DNA of 64,000 nucleotides from Rapana venosa (GCA_028751875.1 CM054145.1:3082879-3146878); one strand, 5' to 3'; positions 21,475 to 32,866 are shown, counted from the first letter of the stretch. Notes: a model not told the origin generated them from the letters alone. Numbers and translations: made by a program.

Positions 21475-23955
21475 TTTGTAGAAAGGCCTACACACGTGTG
21501 GTGTTTAGAAACCATAATTACCCAAAGATGGAACACATGGCTGGCTGTCATGAACACATGGTTTGAAAACCATCCAAGAAGATGCTGGACATGGAAAAGC
21601 CCTGGCGACAGAACCAGGAATCAAATAGATTACATCCTGATTCAAGAACGCTTCCGTAACTCTATAACATCTTGTAAGTCCATGCCAGGTGCAGACTGTG
21701 GAAGTGATCATGTCCCAGTTATCGGACAATGCGACTAAAATTGAAAAAGTTGTCAAAAGAAAAAAAGAACACCAAAACTGCAAATGGACATGCTACAAAC
21801 TGACGAAGAAATCAAAAAAAAATACAAGATCGAAGTTGGAAACAAATTCGTGGCCTAGATCAACTCACCAATACAGAGGAAAAATGGCAAGATGATAAAA
21901 AGATAGCATCAGTGAGGCAGCAAAAGAATATATACCAGTCATAAATAGAAAGGAACATAAGAAGTGGATGAGCTCCGAGATTTTAAAACCAATGGAAAAC
22001 AGGAGAAAGGCAAAAGTAGATGAAAAGAAATATAAAGAACTCGACAAACTGGTTAAGAAAAAGTGTAATGAAGCCAAGGAAGAATGGATCAAATATGCAG
22101 TGAAAGGGAAATTGAAATGAATGCAAATTTTGATAGCAAACTTATGCATGAAAAAATAAAAAAGATTGACAGGGAAGAAATCTGCAAAAACAGTTGTATA
22201 AAGTCGAGAGATGGAGATATACCCCATGGAAAAAGAAGATATTCTTAACAGGGGTCCAGAATACATCGAAGAGTTATACCACGACGACAGGGGTCCACCT
22301 CCTCATAATAGCACGAAGAGGGCCCCACATAATCATGGAAGACAAGTAGACATGCACTCAGCAAGATGAAAAGGGGTAAGGCGCCAGGACCTGATGATAT
22401 CCCATCTGAATTGATAACAGCCCTGGATGAAGGGGGAATTAAGGCAGCCCACAAAACTACTAAACAATATATATGACACATGAGAATTCCGACAGAATGA
22501 AAAGTCCATCTACATTGCGATCCCTAAGAAACTGGGTACAGCTGAATGTGACCAACATCGTACAATCACCTGATGAGTCGCCTCACCAAAGTTCTTTTAC
22601 GAATACTCATGAAGAGAATGAGAAATAAAATACTCCCAGAAATATCAGAAACACAATTTGGATTCATGGCAGACAAAGGCACCAGAAATGCAATCTTCGC
22701 ATTGAAAACTCTCATGGAAAATCCATCGAGGTCCAGAAAGACCTGTACCTCTGCCTCATTGACTACTCAAAAGCGTTCGACAAAGTACGACAACTCCGAC
22801 TTGTTTGATATTCTGGCAGGGCTATACATCGACGGGAAAGATCTTCGAGTCCTCAGAAACATATATTGGGAACGGGAGGCAGCCTTTAGAGTCGACAATG
22901 ACATCAGTCAATATAGGCCAATCTGCAGGGTGTGAGGCAGGGCTGCGTGTTCTCGCCTGTTTTTTATTTAATGTATATAGTGAAATAATTCTACGAAATA
23001 TTGAGAATCATGAGGGAATTAGTGTAGGTGGCCACAACATCAACAACCTGAGATATGCAGATGACACAGTCCTTATCGCCGACTCTGAAGAAAAACGCAA
23101 CAGATTTTAACAACAGTAACAGACAAAAGGGTGAAAAGAAAGATTACAGCTCAATGCATAGAAGACAGAATGCATGGTGATCTCGAAAAAAGCTGTTATA
23201 CCACAATGCAACATAGTCTGTAAAGGAGAGAGAATCAGACAAGTAAACCCTTTTAAATACCTTGGTTGTACTATCACCCCGGACGGCAAGTGTGACACAG
23301 AAATCAAGAAGAGAATCGGTCAATCTAAGGCAACTTTTAACAACTGAAATGCATTTTACCAACAGTTTAAAATAAGCCTCAAGACAAAGATCCATGTTTT
23401 GAGAGCCCACGTATGGTCCATTCTTCTGTACGGATGTGAGAGCTGGACCCTAGCCAAGGACACAGAACAGCGACTAGAAGCAGTGGAATGTGGTTCATCC
23501 GGAGAATCATGAAAATCTCATGGACAAAAAGAAAAACTAATGCAGAAGTAATGGAAATGGCTGGGTACAAGAGATCCCTTCTCAACACCATCAGAGAAAG
23601 ACAGCTCAAATTTTTCGGCCATATAATCAGGGCTGACGGATAGAGAAACTGTTATGGAGTGGCAAAATCTGTGGAAACAAGAGCAGAGGAAGACAACGCA
23701 CAACATTCACAGACAGCTTAAACAAATTCGCAACGAATAAAGAGGGCACCAACAATGAGCTCATGGGAGGGACCGAGAACAGGGAAGAATGGAGAGCCAT
23801 GATCGTCGATGTCTGCAGGACCAGACCGGACACTTGAAGAAGAAGGAATGCAGCTACCATAGTGGGGGGTCAACACGGTGGCATTCACACTATAAAGAAG
23901 AGAAGAGAGAAGAGAGGAGAGGGAGAGAGAGAAAGAGAGAAGAGAAAAGAGAGCT
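21475..23955 (+). pseudogene. RTE-like LINE, copy 2 (endonuclease C-part, RT and C-terminus; frameshifted)
   Basis: A 5'-truncated LINE encoding the end of an APE-type endonuclease followed by a reverse transcriptase. Visible in order: WNTWLAVMNTWFE and RTRNQIDYIL (21515-21640); the endonuclease catalytic motif GSDHVPVI (21700-21722); ETQFGFMADKGTRNAIFALK (RT block 2, 22645-22710); CGVRQGCVF-type block 4 (22925-22960); LRYADDTVLIADSEE, the catalytic block 5 (23048-23092); YGCESWTLAKD (23428-23460); and an EEWRAMIVDVC-type terminus (23785-23825). Frame changes separate most blocks. It ends in an (AGAGA)n-rich tail. The YADD box and C-terminal pattern suggest the RTE superfamily. It is not functional as sequenced. 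Confidence 0.87.
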
Positions 23956-24519
23956 CGTGGTCAGCGCAATGGTCCATGATGCAGGGGGAAAATAGCTGTT
24001 CATCCCCCGAGGCTGAGCACTATGTTGCCTTGCTTTTCATTGACCTGACAATGACTGAAACATGTGTTGTATATATACACAAGCAAGAAGACAGAATACT
24101 GCTATGCACAGTCAGAATTCGGGTCAGTGGTCACGTGGGGGGGGTTGCAGAAACGAGGGGGCGCTAAAACCCGCACTGGAGAGGGGGGGGTCCGCCATGT
24201 CACACGTTCACTGTCTTGAAGAGACAAAAGGCTGACCTGTTCTGTGGGCCCCGCCCTGCCTGCCCTGCCCGCCCTGCCCTGGCCTGCCCGACCATGCTCC
24301 TCACCATCTGCAATGTTCACCTCAGGCTGCAGGTAAACCCTTGTTGTTTAAAAAGTTAAGTACATGTTTAAAGGAAGCAAATTGAAAAGCAAAGGTTAAT
24401 GGACTGTTATTTCAGTTCAAAAAAATGTTGCAAAATTGGGTTGGTGGTGAGCAAGGATTCTGTGGGTTCCCTTCCTGTGACTTGAAGACGGAAATCAAGG
24501 CCCTCAGCTACATTATTGG

Positions 24520-24820
24520 GGACGGGGAGCCTGGTGGGTTAGCGGATGCGCTCGTGACCTGCTGACCGAGTCCATTCCCGTTCAAGAGGAATTTTTCCTC
24601 TGGAGTTAACATAAGTACCGACTCCACTCCCCCTATAAGTCCTTCGAAACACGCAGAACATCTTGCGCACACGTTAAAACCCGTTCCGCTTTTCGGAAGA
24701 GAAGGCCATTGTGTGTCGGTGGGAACAGATGACAAAATTTACAGAACTGCAGACACATGGGGACTGAATGTGAAAAAGGACATCGGTGCTTATTCCATTA
24801 TCCTCGAAGCAAAAAAATTA
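24520..24820 (+). mobile_element. SINE family 1, near full length (duplicate copy)
   Basis: The clearest plus-strand family-1 body in contig A. It shows TGGTGGGTTAGCGGATGCGC (A-box region), TACCGACTCCACTCCCCCTA, the ACACGCAGAACATCTTGCGC block, CCGTTCCGCTTTTCGGAAG, GTCGGTGGGAACAGATGACA and TTCCATTATCCTCGAAGC. A CT tract (24828-24908) follows directly. Confidence 0.87.
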
Positions 24821-24853
24821 CCCACCCCCTCTCTCTCTCTCTCTCTCTCTCTC

Positions 24854-24905
<52 letters not shown>

Positions 24906-25103
24906 TTCCCTTATCCTCAAAATCAATCAATCAGGGGTTCCACTTTATCACCGCAAGCTGGTTGTCACCTCTCCCTCTTCACTACTGTAATTTATGTTCA
25001 AGGTAGCAGCAGTCAAACTCCTCCCTCCCCACCTTTTGGCCTTACAGAAAAAGTAGCATCATAGATGATGTCGAGACAGTATCCATTCTGTTATTTGTAC
25101 TTT

Positions 25104-25322
25104 TTTTGAGGATAATTTAATAAACACTTGTGTCAAAATGGAATGGAATACGCATCTGTGTGTGTTTTTACATCAAGTCCCCGTGTGCATGCTGTTTTGG
25201 AAATTTTGTCATCCGTTCCCACCGGCATCCAGTGGGCCTACTCTTCGGAAACGAGGAACGGGTTTTAACGTGTGCGCAATATGTTCTGCGTGTGTTGGCA
25301 CAGGGGACCTGGGTATATAGTC
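25104..25322 (-). mobile_element. SINE family 1, 5'-truncated (duplicate copy)
   Basis: Duplicate of 18690-18900. The body is intact from the GTGCCAACACACGCAGAAC block through CCCGTTCCTCGTTTCCG and GGTGGGAACGGATGACAAA to the CCTC..AAA end. It faces the SINE at 24520-24820. Confidence 0.83.
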
Positions 25323-26218
25323 TGGTAAAGTTAGTCATAGCAGCAGATGCAAAGCTGTGTGGCTATAGATACGGCCACTTGCTTTTTTATTATTATCATT
25401 TCCCCTAACATTGTTTTCATGTTAAATGATAACCAAGTGTAACACTTTGTGACTTTCCCTCACCAGTTTTTGCCCCCCCCCCCCCCCACTGGTGGTTAGG
25501 GCAATCGTGTGTAATTTGCCAGTACCCAGTAATCCCTGTATGGAGAAAAGCAGGCCAGTTGCAGACCCAGGTTTGGTTGTTCTTCTCCTCCTTCTCCTGC
25601 TGCTGCTGCTGCTGCTGCTGCGGTGCCTGCACTGGCTAGGACGCCTAGAGCCTGGCCTTCTCCTCCGCTGCTGGTGACAGCAGACACCAGGGCATCTTCC
25701 CGCTGGCCGCAGCTGACGCAGTCGTCTGCTGGCTTCAGAGCAGCGCATGGAAAACGGGATGTGACACACGTGATGTGAAAGATGCCAGAGAAAATATGTA
25801 TCAGATTTGCTGAAACCAGGCAGGACAACGGACTGGGAAGGCAGACAGTAAGAAAGAGAAAGAGGGGGGGGGGGTAGAAAGATGAGTTTTGATACAGAAA
25901 CAGACTGAGAGAAATGAAAAAGTTCTGGCACATGATTTTTTCAGAAGATGGGGATCGTGTTTCTGCTGAGAGAGTCCCCGGCATCCCCATGGGGGAGAGG
26001 CTGGAGTTTGGTTTCAAAGGCAGCAGGAGAAAAGCCATTAGCTCTATGCCTCATGAACAGAGACAGCCCCAGACCCCGCCTCATTTTCCCTTTTGTTGTT
26101 TTTTTACTTTTCCGTTCTCACCTCTGCCCTAGGGGGAGGGGTGTCGCCACAAAAACGAGGCCACCTATTTCATTGCAACTTTTTCCTGTTTGCAAGTGTT
26201 TTCGTTTCCCCCTGAGAG
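25323..26218. other. Block with (CTG)9 and an exon-like segment
   Basis: Copy of 18901-19794. A pure (CTG)9 run lies at about 25596-25622, longer than the interrupted run in copy 1. Downstream, a TTTTTTCAG acceptor-like word (25937-25945) precedes a ~48-codon open frame whose translation (DRVSAERVPGIPMGERLEFG) looks protein-like, but it matches no family I know. In copy 1 the frame is broken by indels. It is kept as unassigned. Confidence 0.4.
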
Positions 26219-26718
26219 NNNNNNNNNNNNNNNNNNNNNNNNNNNNNNNNNNNNNNNNNNNNNNNNNNNNNNNNNNNNNNNNNNNNNNNNNNNNNNNNNN
26301 NNNNNNNNNNNNNNNNNNNNNNNNNNNNNNNNNNNNNNNNNNNNNNNNNNNNNNNNNNNNNNNNNNNNNNNNNNNNNNNNNNNNNNNNNNNNNNNNNNNN
26401 NNNNNNNNNNNNNNNNNNNNNNNNNNNNNNNNNNNNNNNNNNNNNNNNNNNNNNNNNNNNNNNNNNNNNNNNNNNNNNNNNNNNNNNNNNNNNNNNNNNN
26501 NNNNNNNNNNNNNNNNNNNNNNNNNNNNNNNNNNNNNNNNNNNNNNNNNNNNNNNNNNNNNNNNNNNNNNNNNNNNNNNNNNNNNNNNNNNNNNNNNNNN
26601 NNNNNNNNNNNNNNNNNNNNNNNNNNNNNNNNNNNNNNNNNNNNNNNNNNNNNNNNNNNNNNNNNNNNNNNNNNNNNNNNNNNNNNNNNNNNNNNNNNNN
26701 NNNNNNNNNNNNNNNNNN
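26219..26718. other. Assembly gap (500 N)
   Basis: Exactly 500 N, a placeholder length, so the true distance is unknown. Frames spanning it are artefacts. Confidence 0.99.
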
Positions 26719-26820
26719 CTTTTTTAAAAAAAATTTTCACCACCTTTAATTCAAGGTGATCAATTCAACAGCAGGGATGGGTCTAAACACATTACTTGTG
26801 TGTATGTGTGGTTTAAAACA

Positions 26821-27070
26821 AAATTGTCAACCGTTCCTACTTGCATGAAATGGCTTACTCTGCAAAAAGGCGGAACGTGTTTCTAATGTGTGTTCAATTT
26901 GTCCTGTGTACGTTCGCACAAAGGGCCTTGGTTGATAGTCTCATCCGGACTTTTGAGGGAGTGATGTTAACTCCAGGGTAAAATTTTCTTTAACGTGTGC
27001 CTCTGTGGTGGCTTGTTCCCGGGGTGTCAGATCATGTGTGCAACGCTGTAACCACTAGGCTAACCTGCTC
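26821..27070 (-). mobile_element. SINE family 1 with tRNA-like head
   Basis: On the minus strand the head (27000-27070) reads GGTTAGCCTAGTGGTTACAG, then a TGATCTGACACCCCGGGAAC region. The GAGTTAACATCACTCCCTCA block, TCCGGATGAGACTATCAACC core and CGTTCCGCCTTTTTGCAGAG follow, ending in GGAACGGTTGACAATTT. The 3' quarter is missing. It lies at the same place relative to the 51-bp array as the SINE at 2402-2567, so the insertion predates the duplication. Confidence 0.8.
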
Positions 27071-27169
27071 CAAAAAGCAAGGCGCCATTAATTCTCTATT
27101 GTTTTGCTAGGCTGAGTGAGTGACAGAGGTAGAATACTGATAAAAAGAATAAATAGAAAGCTGTAGCCA

Positions 27170-27705
27170 AGACCTGAAGTGTGTAGTGTTTAGCTAGGCT
27201 AAGTTGTGACAGAGATACAATACTGATAAGTCTGTAGTGTTTAGCTAGGCTAAGTGGTGACAGAGATAGAATACTGATAAGTATTTACGGTTTAGCTAGG
27301 CTAAGTGTGTGACAGAAATAGAATACTGATAAGTGTGTAGTGTTTAGCTAGGCTTAGTGGTGACAGAGATAGAATAATGATAAGTGTGTAGTGTTTAGCT
27401 AGGCTTAGTGGTGACAGAGATAGAATACTGATACGTGTGTAGTGTTTAGCTAGGCTTAGTGGTGACAGAGATAGAATACTGATAAGTGTGTAGTGTTTAG
27501 CTAGGCTTAGTGGTGACAGAGATAGAATACTGATAAGTGTGTAGTGTTTAGCTAAGCTTAGTGGTGACAGAGATAGAATACTGATAAGTGTGTAGTGTTT
27601 AGCTAGGCTTAGTGGTGACAGAGATAGAATACTGATAAGTGTGTAGTGTTTAGCTAGGCTAAGTGGTGACAGAGATAGAATACTGATAAGTGTGTAGTGT
27701 TTGTC
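27170..27705. repeat. 51-bp tandem array, copy B (~10 units)
   Basis: Same unit as at 2605-3460, but most units here share GGCTTAGTGGTGACAG, a variant rare in array A, which shows local homogenisation. It ends at the same TTTGTCTGCAGGATCTCA junction. Confidence 0.93.
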
Positions 27706-27774
27706 TGCAGGATCTCACCACAGTGCAACACCAGCAAACTCACTGATGGAAAAGCACACGATGAATCGAGGAAG

Positions 27775-28310
27775 ACACACAACAATCATCGGAAACGACT
27801 CTGCAATCTTCAAGGAGGAAGACACCACAATCGTCGACAACCATCAAAAATGACACTACAATCATCGAGGACAACGCTGCAATCATCGAGGACAACACGG
27901 TAATCATCGAGGACAACACTGCAATCATCGAGGACATCACTACAATCATCGAGGACAACACGGCAATCATCGAGGACAACACTGCAATCATCAAAGACAA
28001 CACTACAATCATCAAAGACAACACTGCAATCATCGAGGACAACACTGCAATCATCAAAGACAACACTACAACCATCAAAGACAACACTGCAATCATCAAG
28101 GACAACGCTGCAATCATCGAGGACAACACGGCAATCATCGAGGACAACACGGCAATCATCGAGGACAGCATGGCAATCATCGAGGACAACGCTGCAATCA
28201 TCGAGGACAACACGGCAATCATCGAGGACAACACGGCAATCATCGAGGACAACACGGCAATCATCATAATCATTAAAAACGACACCACAATCATCGTGGC
28301 ACAAACATGT
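27775..28310. repeat. 21-bp tandem array, copy B
   Basis: Regular 21-bp units (ATCATCGAGGACAACAC plus four bases), with variants AAAGACAACACTACA and GGACAACACGGCA. It is shorter and more regular than array A. Five of six frames are open, giving a spurious 249-codon minus-strand frame. Confidence 0.92.
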
Positions 28311-29500
28311 GAAACATTTTGTGTTTTTAATCTGATAGTGGTTCTGTTTATGAAGAGAACTGTATGTGTAAAGCACCCATTGTCATAAAAAGAGGGGAAA
28401 AAACACAGAAAAAAGAAAAGAAAAAATATACAAAAAAAAAAAATGAAAAAGAAAACAAACCTAAAAAGGAAAAAATAAAAAAGAAACAAAAAAAGAAAAA
28501 AACAGAAAAAGGATAAATATTAAAAAAAAGAAAAAAATTATTCAAAAGAGAAAAAAAAAGAAAAGGATGAAAAAAGAAAAGATGGTGATTTACACTGTGC
28601 ATGCAGACGAGGTAAAATAAAACCAAAGGAAATCATTTTCACATCACTCACAATGGTGGACAGGAGAACAGGATGGTGAAGGCAATTTGTGCTTGGTTTT
28701 TGTTTTGTTTCTTTGTTTCTTTGATTTAAAAATATATTTTTTTATTGCATTCTTAAACTTAGATGTGTTCTTTGTTGCTCTGCTTGTTTATGGATTCTGT
28801 AGAATAGGCAGCATCCTCAACACACCCTGCTTTGTTTGGCAATAAATTGTAATTTTTTTATGAAGGTTTTACTTTTTTTCAAATGAATAAGATCAAGTGG
28901 CTGATTCAGAAATGACACTTGTCCTGATATACTGTCCTTGTAGAGCTGGCAGAAATGTGTGATGTTATTTTGAATGAATGAGATGGACTGGTTAGACAGC
29001 ACTCCTGTTGTGTTCTTTTGTCTGTAGGACTGGCTGCAATAATTTGTGATAGTTTTGTACGAGTTTGTTTTGTTGTTGTTATTTAATGAATCGTATGATA
29101 GCTTGGTATGAGATTGTTTTGTTGTTGTTTAATGAATCATATGATAGTTTTGTTGTTGTTTAATGAATCGTGTGTAAAGATTGGTTGAGAAAATTCCCTT
29201 CGTCTGAATATGGTTGATTGCAGTTAGGACTGGTAATATTGTGTGATGGGTTTATTGAGATATGGGATTTGTTTCTTTTTCTTGTTTGTTTTCTATTTTG
29301 TGATCTTTTTTCTTTTTTAACGAAAACGATCAGCTGATGAGTTATGGGAAACAAGTCTTGGTCTTACATGTCAGATTAATGCTTGTACAAGGGATGGCAG
29401 CATTATATGATTTTTTCTTTAATTCATTTTTTTTAAATAAAAGGAATGATACCAAATGATTAATTTATAAAATATTAATGTTGGTACTTATAGGACTGTC
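28310..29500. repeat. Composite satellite block, copy B1
   Basis: Starts with TCATCGTGGCACAAACATGT and runs through a purine tract (28390-28590), the ACGAGGTAAAATAAAACC block and the GATCAAGTGGCTGATTCAGA block. It ends in a short TTG/TTTAATGAATC array and the ATGCTTGTACAAGG region. Confidence 0.85.
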
Positions 29501-30286
29501 ATTATCATTTATCATTGAAGACAACAAGACAATGATTGTGGCACAAACATGTGAAACATTTTGTGTTTTTAATCTGTTATTGCTTCTGTTTATGAAAAGA
29601 ACTGTATGTGTTAAGCACCCATTGTCATAAAAAGAAAGAAAAACCAAAAAAAAATACAAAAAAGAAAAACAAAAAAAGAAAAACTGCAAAAAAGAAAAAA
29701 AAAAATTACAAAAAAGAAAAAGTGTTTAAAAAAAACAAAATGATAAAAAAAAAAGAAAAAGGAAAGGAAAGAAAAGATGGTGCTTTGCACTCTTCCATGA
29801 AGACAAGGCAAAATAAAACCAAAGGAAATCATGTTCACATCACCAACAATGGTGGACAGGAGAACAGGGTGATGATGAAGGCAATTTGAGTTTGTTGTTG
29901 GTTTGATTTTAAAAAATATTTTTTCATTGCATTCTTAAACTTGGATGTAGTTTTTGTTGTTCTGCTTTTTCAACTTCTGTAGAATAGTCAGCATCCTCAA
30001 CACACCCTGCTTTGTTTGGCAATAATTGTAATTTTTTTTAAAGTTTTACTTTCTTTTCAAATGAATAAGATCAAGTGGCCGATTCAGAAATGACACTTGT
30101 CCTGATGTACTGTCCTTGTAGAGCTGACAGAAATGTGTGATGTTATTTTGAATGAATGAGATGGACTGGTTAGACAGCATTCCTGTTGCGTTCTTTCATG
30201 TCTGTAGGACTGGCTGCAATAATTTGTGATAGTTTTGTATGAGTCTGTTTAGTTGTTGTTGTTGTTTAATGAATCAGGTGATAGTT

Positions 30287-30425
30287 AGTGGATCGGTGGT
30301 CTAGAGGTAACGCGCCTGTCTAGAAAGCGAAAAGTCCGGGTCTGAAGTGTGCGGCGGTTCGTACCCCGTTTGGACCGGAAAATTTTCCCCCATCCATTAG
30401 ACCATGAGTGGTGGTCTGGGCGCTA

Positions 30426-30456
<31 letters not shown>

Positions 30457-30784
30457 CGTGTGTTACACGTAATTATTTAGCGCACGTAAAAAAACCCACG
30501 GCAACAAGAGAGTTGTCCCTGGCAAAATTCTTAGAAAAAAGCCACTCTGATAGGGAAACAAATACAGCTGCAGAAAAAAAAAAAAAAAAAAAAAAGGGTG
30601 AAAGGGTGGCGCAGCGCTAAGTGGCGATGCGTTCTCCCGCTCTCCCCGGGGAGAGCAGCCCGAATTTCACGGAGAGAAATCTGCCGTGACTTAAAGTGGT
30701 ATGAAATAAAATCTGAGCGCTTTGATTTGTTGCTTTACAAGATTCAGCGCTATATAAATTCCATACATTATTATTATTATTATT
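30287..30784 (+). mobile_element. Complete tRNA-derived SINE (family 2) with 6-bp TSD
   Basis: The tRNA-like head (30290-30355) has an A-box-like TGGTCTAGAGGTAACGCGCC and a B-box-like GGCGGTTCGTACCCC, an internal Pol III promoter. Next are a GGTCTGGGCGCTAGTC segment, a core TCGGATGAGACGATAAACCG (30431-30450) and the CGGCAACAAGAGAGTTGTCC block. A poly-A stretch (30576-30595) and a second part with a 16-bp perfect palindrome CTCTCCCCGGGGAGAG (30640-30655) follow. The tail AGCGCTATATAAATTCCATA and (ATT)n matches the L2 3' tail. ATAGTT at 30281-30286 and 30785-30790 is the target-site duplication, and the flanks rejoin as the regular 49-bp repeat. Confidence 0.92.
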
Positions 30785-30867
30785 ATAGTTTTGTATGAGT
30801 TTGTTTTGTTGTTGTTGTTTAATGAATCATGTGTAAAGATTGATTGAGAAAATTCCCTTTGTCTGAC

Positions 30868-31150
30868 ATATCGTTGATTGCATTTAGGACTGGTAATATT
30901 GTGTGATATGTGTATTGAGATATGGGATTTGTAATCGTTGATTGCATTTAGGACTGGTAATATTGTGAGATATGTGTATTGAGATATGGGATTTGTAATC
31001 GTTGATTGCATTTAGGACTGGTAATATTGTGTGATATGTGTATTGAGATCTGGGATTTGTAATCGTTGATTGCATTTAGGACTGGTAATATTGTGTGATA
31101 TGTGTATTGAGATATGTGATTTGTAATCGTTGATTGCATTTAAGACTGGT
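30868..31150. repeat. 64-bp tandem array, copy 1 (~4 units)
   Basis: The unit contains CGTTGATTGCATTTAGGACT, GGTAATATTGTG and GAGATATGGGATTTGTAAT. Landmarks are 64 bp apart. The period is not a multiple of three, and the long minus-strand frames across it are open only because the unit lacks stops. Confidence 0.92.
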
Positions 31151-31429
31151 AATATTATGTGATGGTTTTATTAAGATATGGGATCTATTTCCCTTTCTTG
31201 TTTGTTTTCAATTTTGTGATCTTTTTCTTTTTTTAACTAATCTGATCAGCTGATGGGTTAAGGGAAACAACTGTTGTTTTTACATGTCAGATTAATGCTT
31301 GTACAAGAACTAGCAGCACCATGTGATTTTTTTCTCTTTAATTTACTTTTTTAAATAAAAGGAATGATATCAAATGATTAATTTAGAAAAATATTGATGT
31401 TGATACTTAATGGACTGTCATTATCATTT

Positions 31430-32571
31430 ATCACTAAAGACAACACCACAATCATCGTGGCACAAACATGTGAAACATTTTGTGTTTTTAATCTGTTAGT
31501 GCTTCTGTTTATGAAGAGAACTGTATGTGTAAAGCACCCATTGTCATAAAAAGAAAGAAAAAATGCAGAAAAAGAAAACAAAGAAAAAATATACAAAAAG
31601 GAAAACAGAAAAAAGAAAAAATGAAAAAAGATTTTAAAAACCTAAAAAAGAAAAAAAAAGAAAAAAAGAAAAACTGAAAAAAAAGAAAAATAGAAGAAAA
31701 AAAAAGAAAAAAAGGAGAAAAAAAATAGAAAAAGAAGACAAAAGAAAGATGGTGCTTTACACTGTGCATGCAGACGAGGCAAAATAAAACCAAAGGAAAT
31801 CATTTTCACATCACTCACAATGGTGGACAGGAGAACAGGATGGTGAAGGCAATTTGTGCTTGGTTTTTGTTTTGTTTCTTTGATTTAAAAAAATATATTT
31901 TTTCACTGCATTCTTACACTTAGATGTGTTCTTTAATGTTCTGCTTGTTTATGGATTCTGTAGAATAGGCAGCATCCTCTACACACCCTGCTTTGTTTGG
32001 CAATAAATTGTAATTTTTTATGAAGGTTTTACTTTTTTTCAAATGAATAAGATCAAGTGGCTGATTCAGAAATGACACTTGTCCTGATATACTGTCCTTG
32101 TAGAGCTGGCAGAAATGTGTGATTTTATTTTGAATGAATGAGATGGACTGGTTAGACAGCACTCCTGTTGTGTTCTTTCATGGCTGCAATAGTTTGTGAT
32201 AGTTTTGTATGAGTTTGTGTTGTTGTTGTTTAATGAATCATGTGATAGTTTTGTATGAGTTTGTATTGTTGTTGTTGTTTAATGAATCATGTGATAGTTT
32301 TTGTATGAGTTTGTATTGTTGTTGTTGTTTAATGAATCAGGTGATAGTTTGTGTATGAGTTTGTTTTGTTGTTGTTGTTTAATGAATCATGAGTTTGTAT
32401 TGTTGTTGTTGTTGTTGCTGTTTTAATGAACCATATGATAGTTTTGTATGAGTTTTTGTTGTTTAATGAATCATGTGATAGTTTTGTATGAGATTGTTTT
32501 GCTGTTGTTGTTGTTGTTGTTGTTTAATGAATCGTGTGTAAAGATTGGTTGAGAAAATTCCCTTTGTCTGA
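31430..32571. repeat. Composite satellite block, copy B3
   Basis: Same order again: purine tract 31545-31745, the ACGAGGCAAAATAAAACC block, the GATCAAGTGGCTGATTCAGA block and an expanded TTG-rich array (32195-32530, about seven units). Confidence 0.85.
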
Positions 32572-32866
32572 CATATGGTTGATTGCATTTAGGACTGGTA
32601 ACATTGTGTGATAGGTTTATTGAGATATGTGATTTGTAATCGTTGATTGCATTTAGGACTGGTCATATTGTGTGATAGGTTTATTGAGATATGGGATTTG
32701 TAATCGTTGATTGCATTTAGGACTGGTAATATTGTGTGATAGGTTTATTGAGATATGGGATTTGTAATCGTTGATTGCATTTAGGACTGGTAATATTGTG
32801 TGATAAGTTTATTGAGATATGGGATTTGTAATCGTTGATTGCATTTAGGACTGGTAATATTGTGTG
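32572..32866. repeat. 64-bp tandem array, copy 2, split by a LINE
   Basis: Four and a half units of the same 64-bp repeat as at 30868. The last unit is interrupted after AATATTGTGTG by a LINE and resumes at 34167 with the same 11 bases. Units here share GATAGGTTTATTGAG, whereas copy 1 has GATATGTGTATTGAG, so the arrays evolve separately. Confidence 0.93.

Larger units (their letters stand above)
21258..26218. repeat. Tandem segmental duplication, copy 2 (cut by gap)
   Basis: Direct repeat of 14885-19794, ending exactly at the 500-N gap, so its true right end is unknown. LINE motifs are better preserved here than in copy 1. A C-rich run (21229-21252) lies next to its left border. Confidence 0.93.
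29500..31430. repeat. Composite satellite block, copy B2 (SINE inside)
   Basis: Same order as B1, with a complete SINE inserted at 30287-30784 and a 64-bp array at its right end (30868-31150). It includes a purine tract at 29625-29775. Confidence 0.85.

Noticed and set aside
25948..26759. Frames of about 190-260 codons across the N run (also 45674-46258)
   Set aside because: They are open only because N codons are not stops.
30431..30460. CGGATGAGACGATAAA resembling a hammerhead ribozyme core
   Set aside because: The core differs from CUGAUGA...GAAA at key positions, and I see no three helices closing around it. The word is part of the shared SINE core.
32572..32866. Regularly spaced repeats resembling a CRISPR array (also the 51-bp and 40-bp arrays)
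   Set aside because: The whole unit repeats with no variable spacers. The setting is eukaryotic, with LINEs and SINEs.
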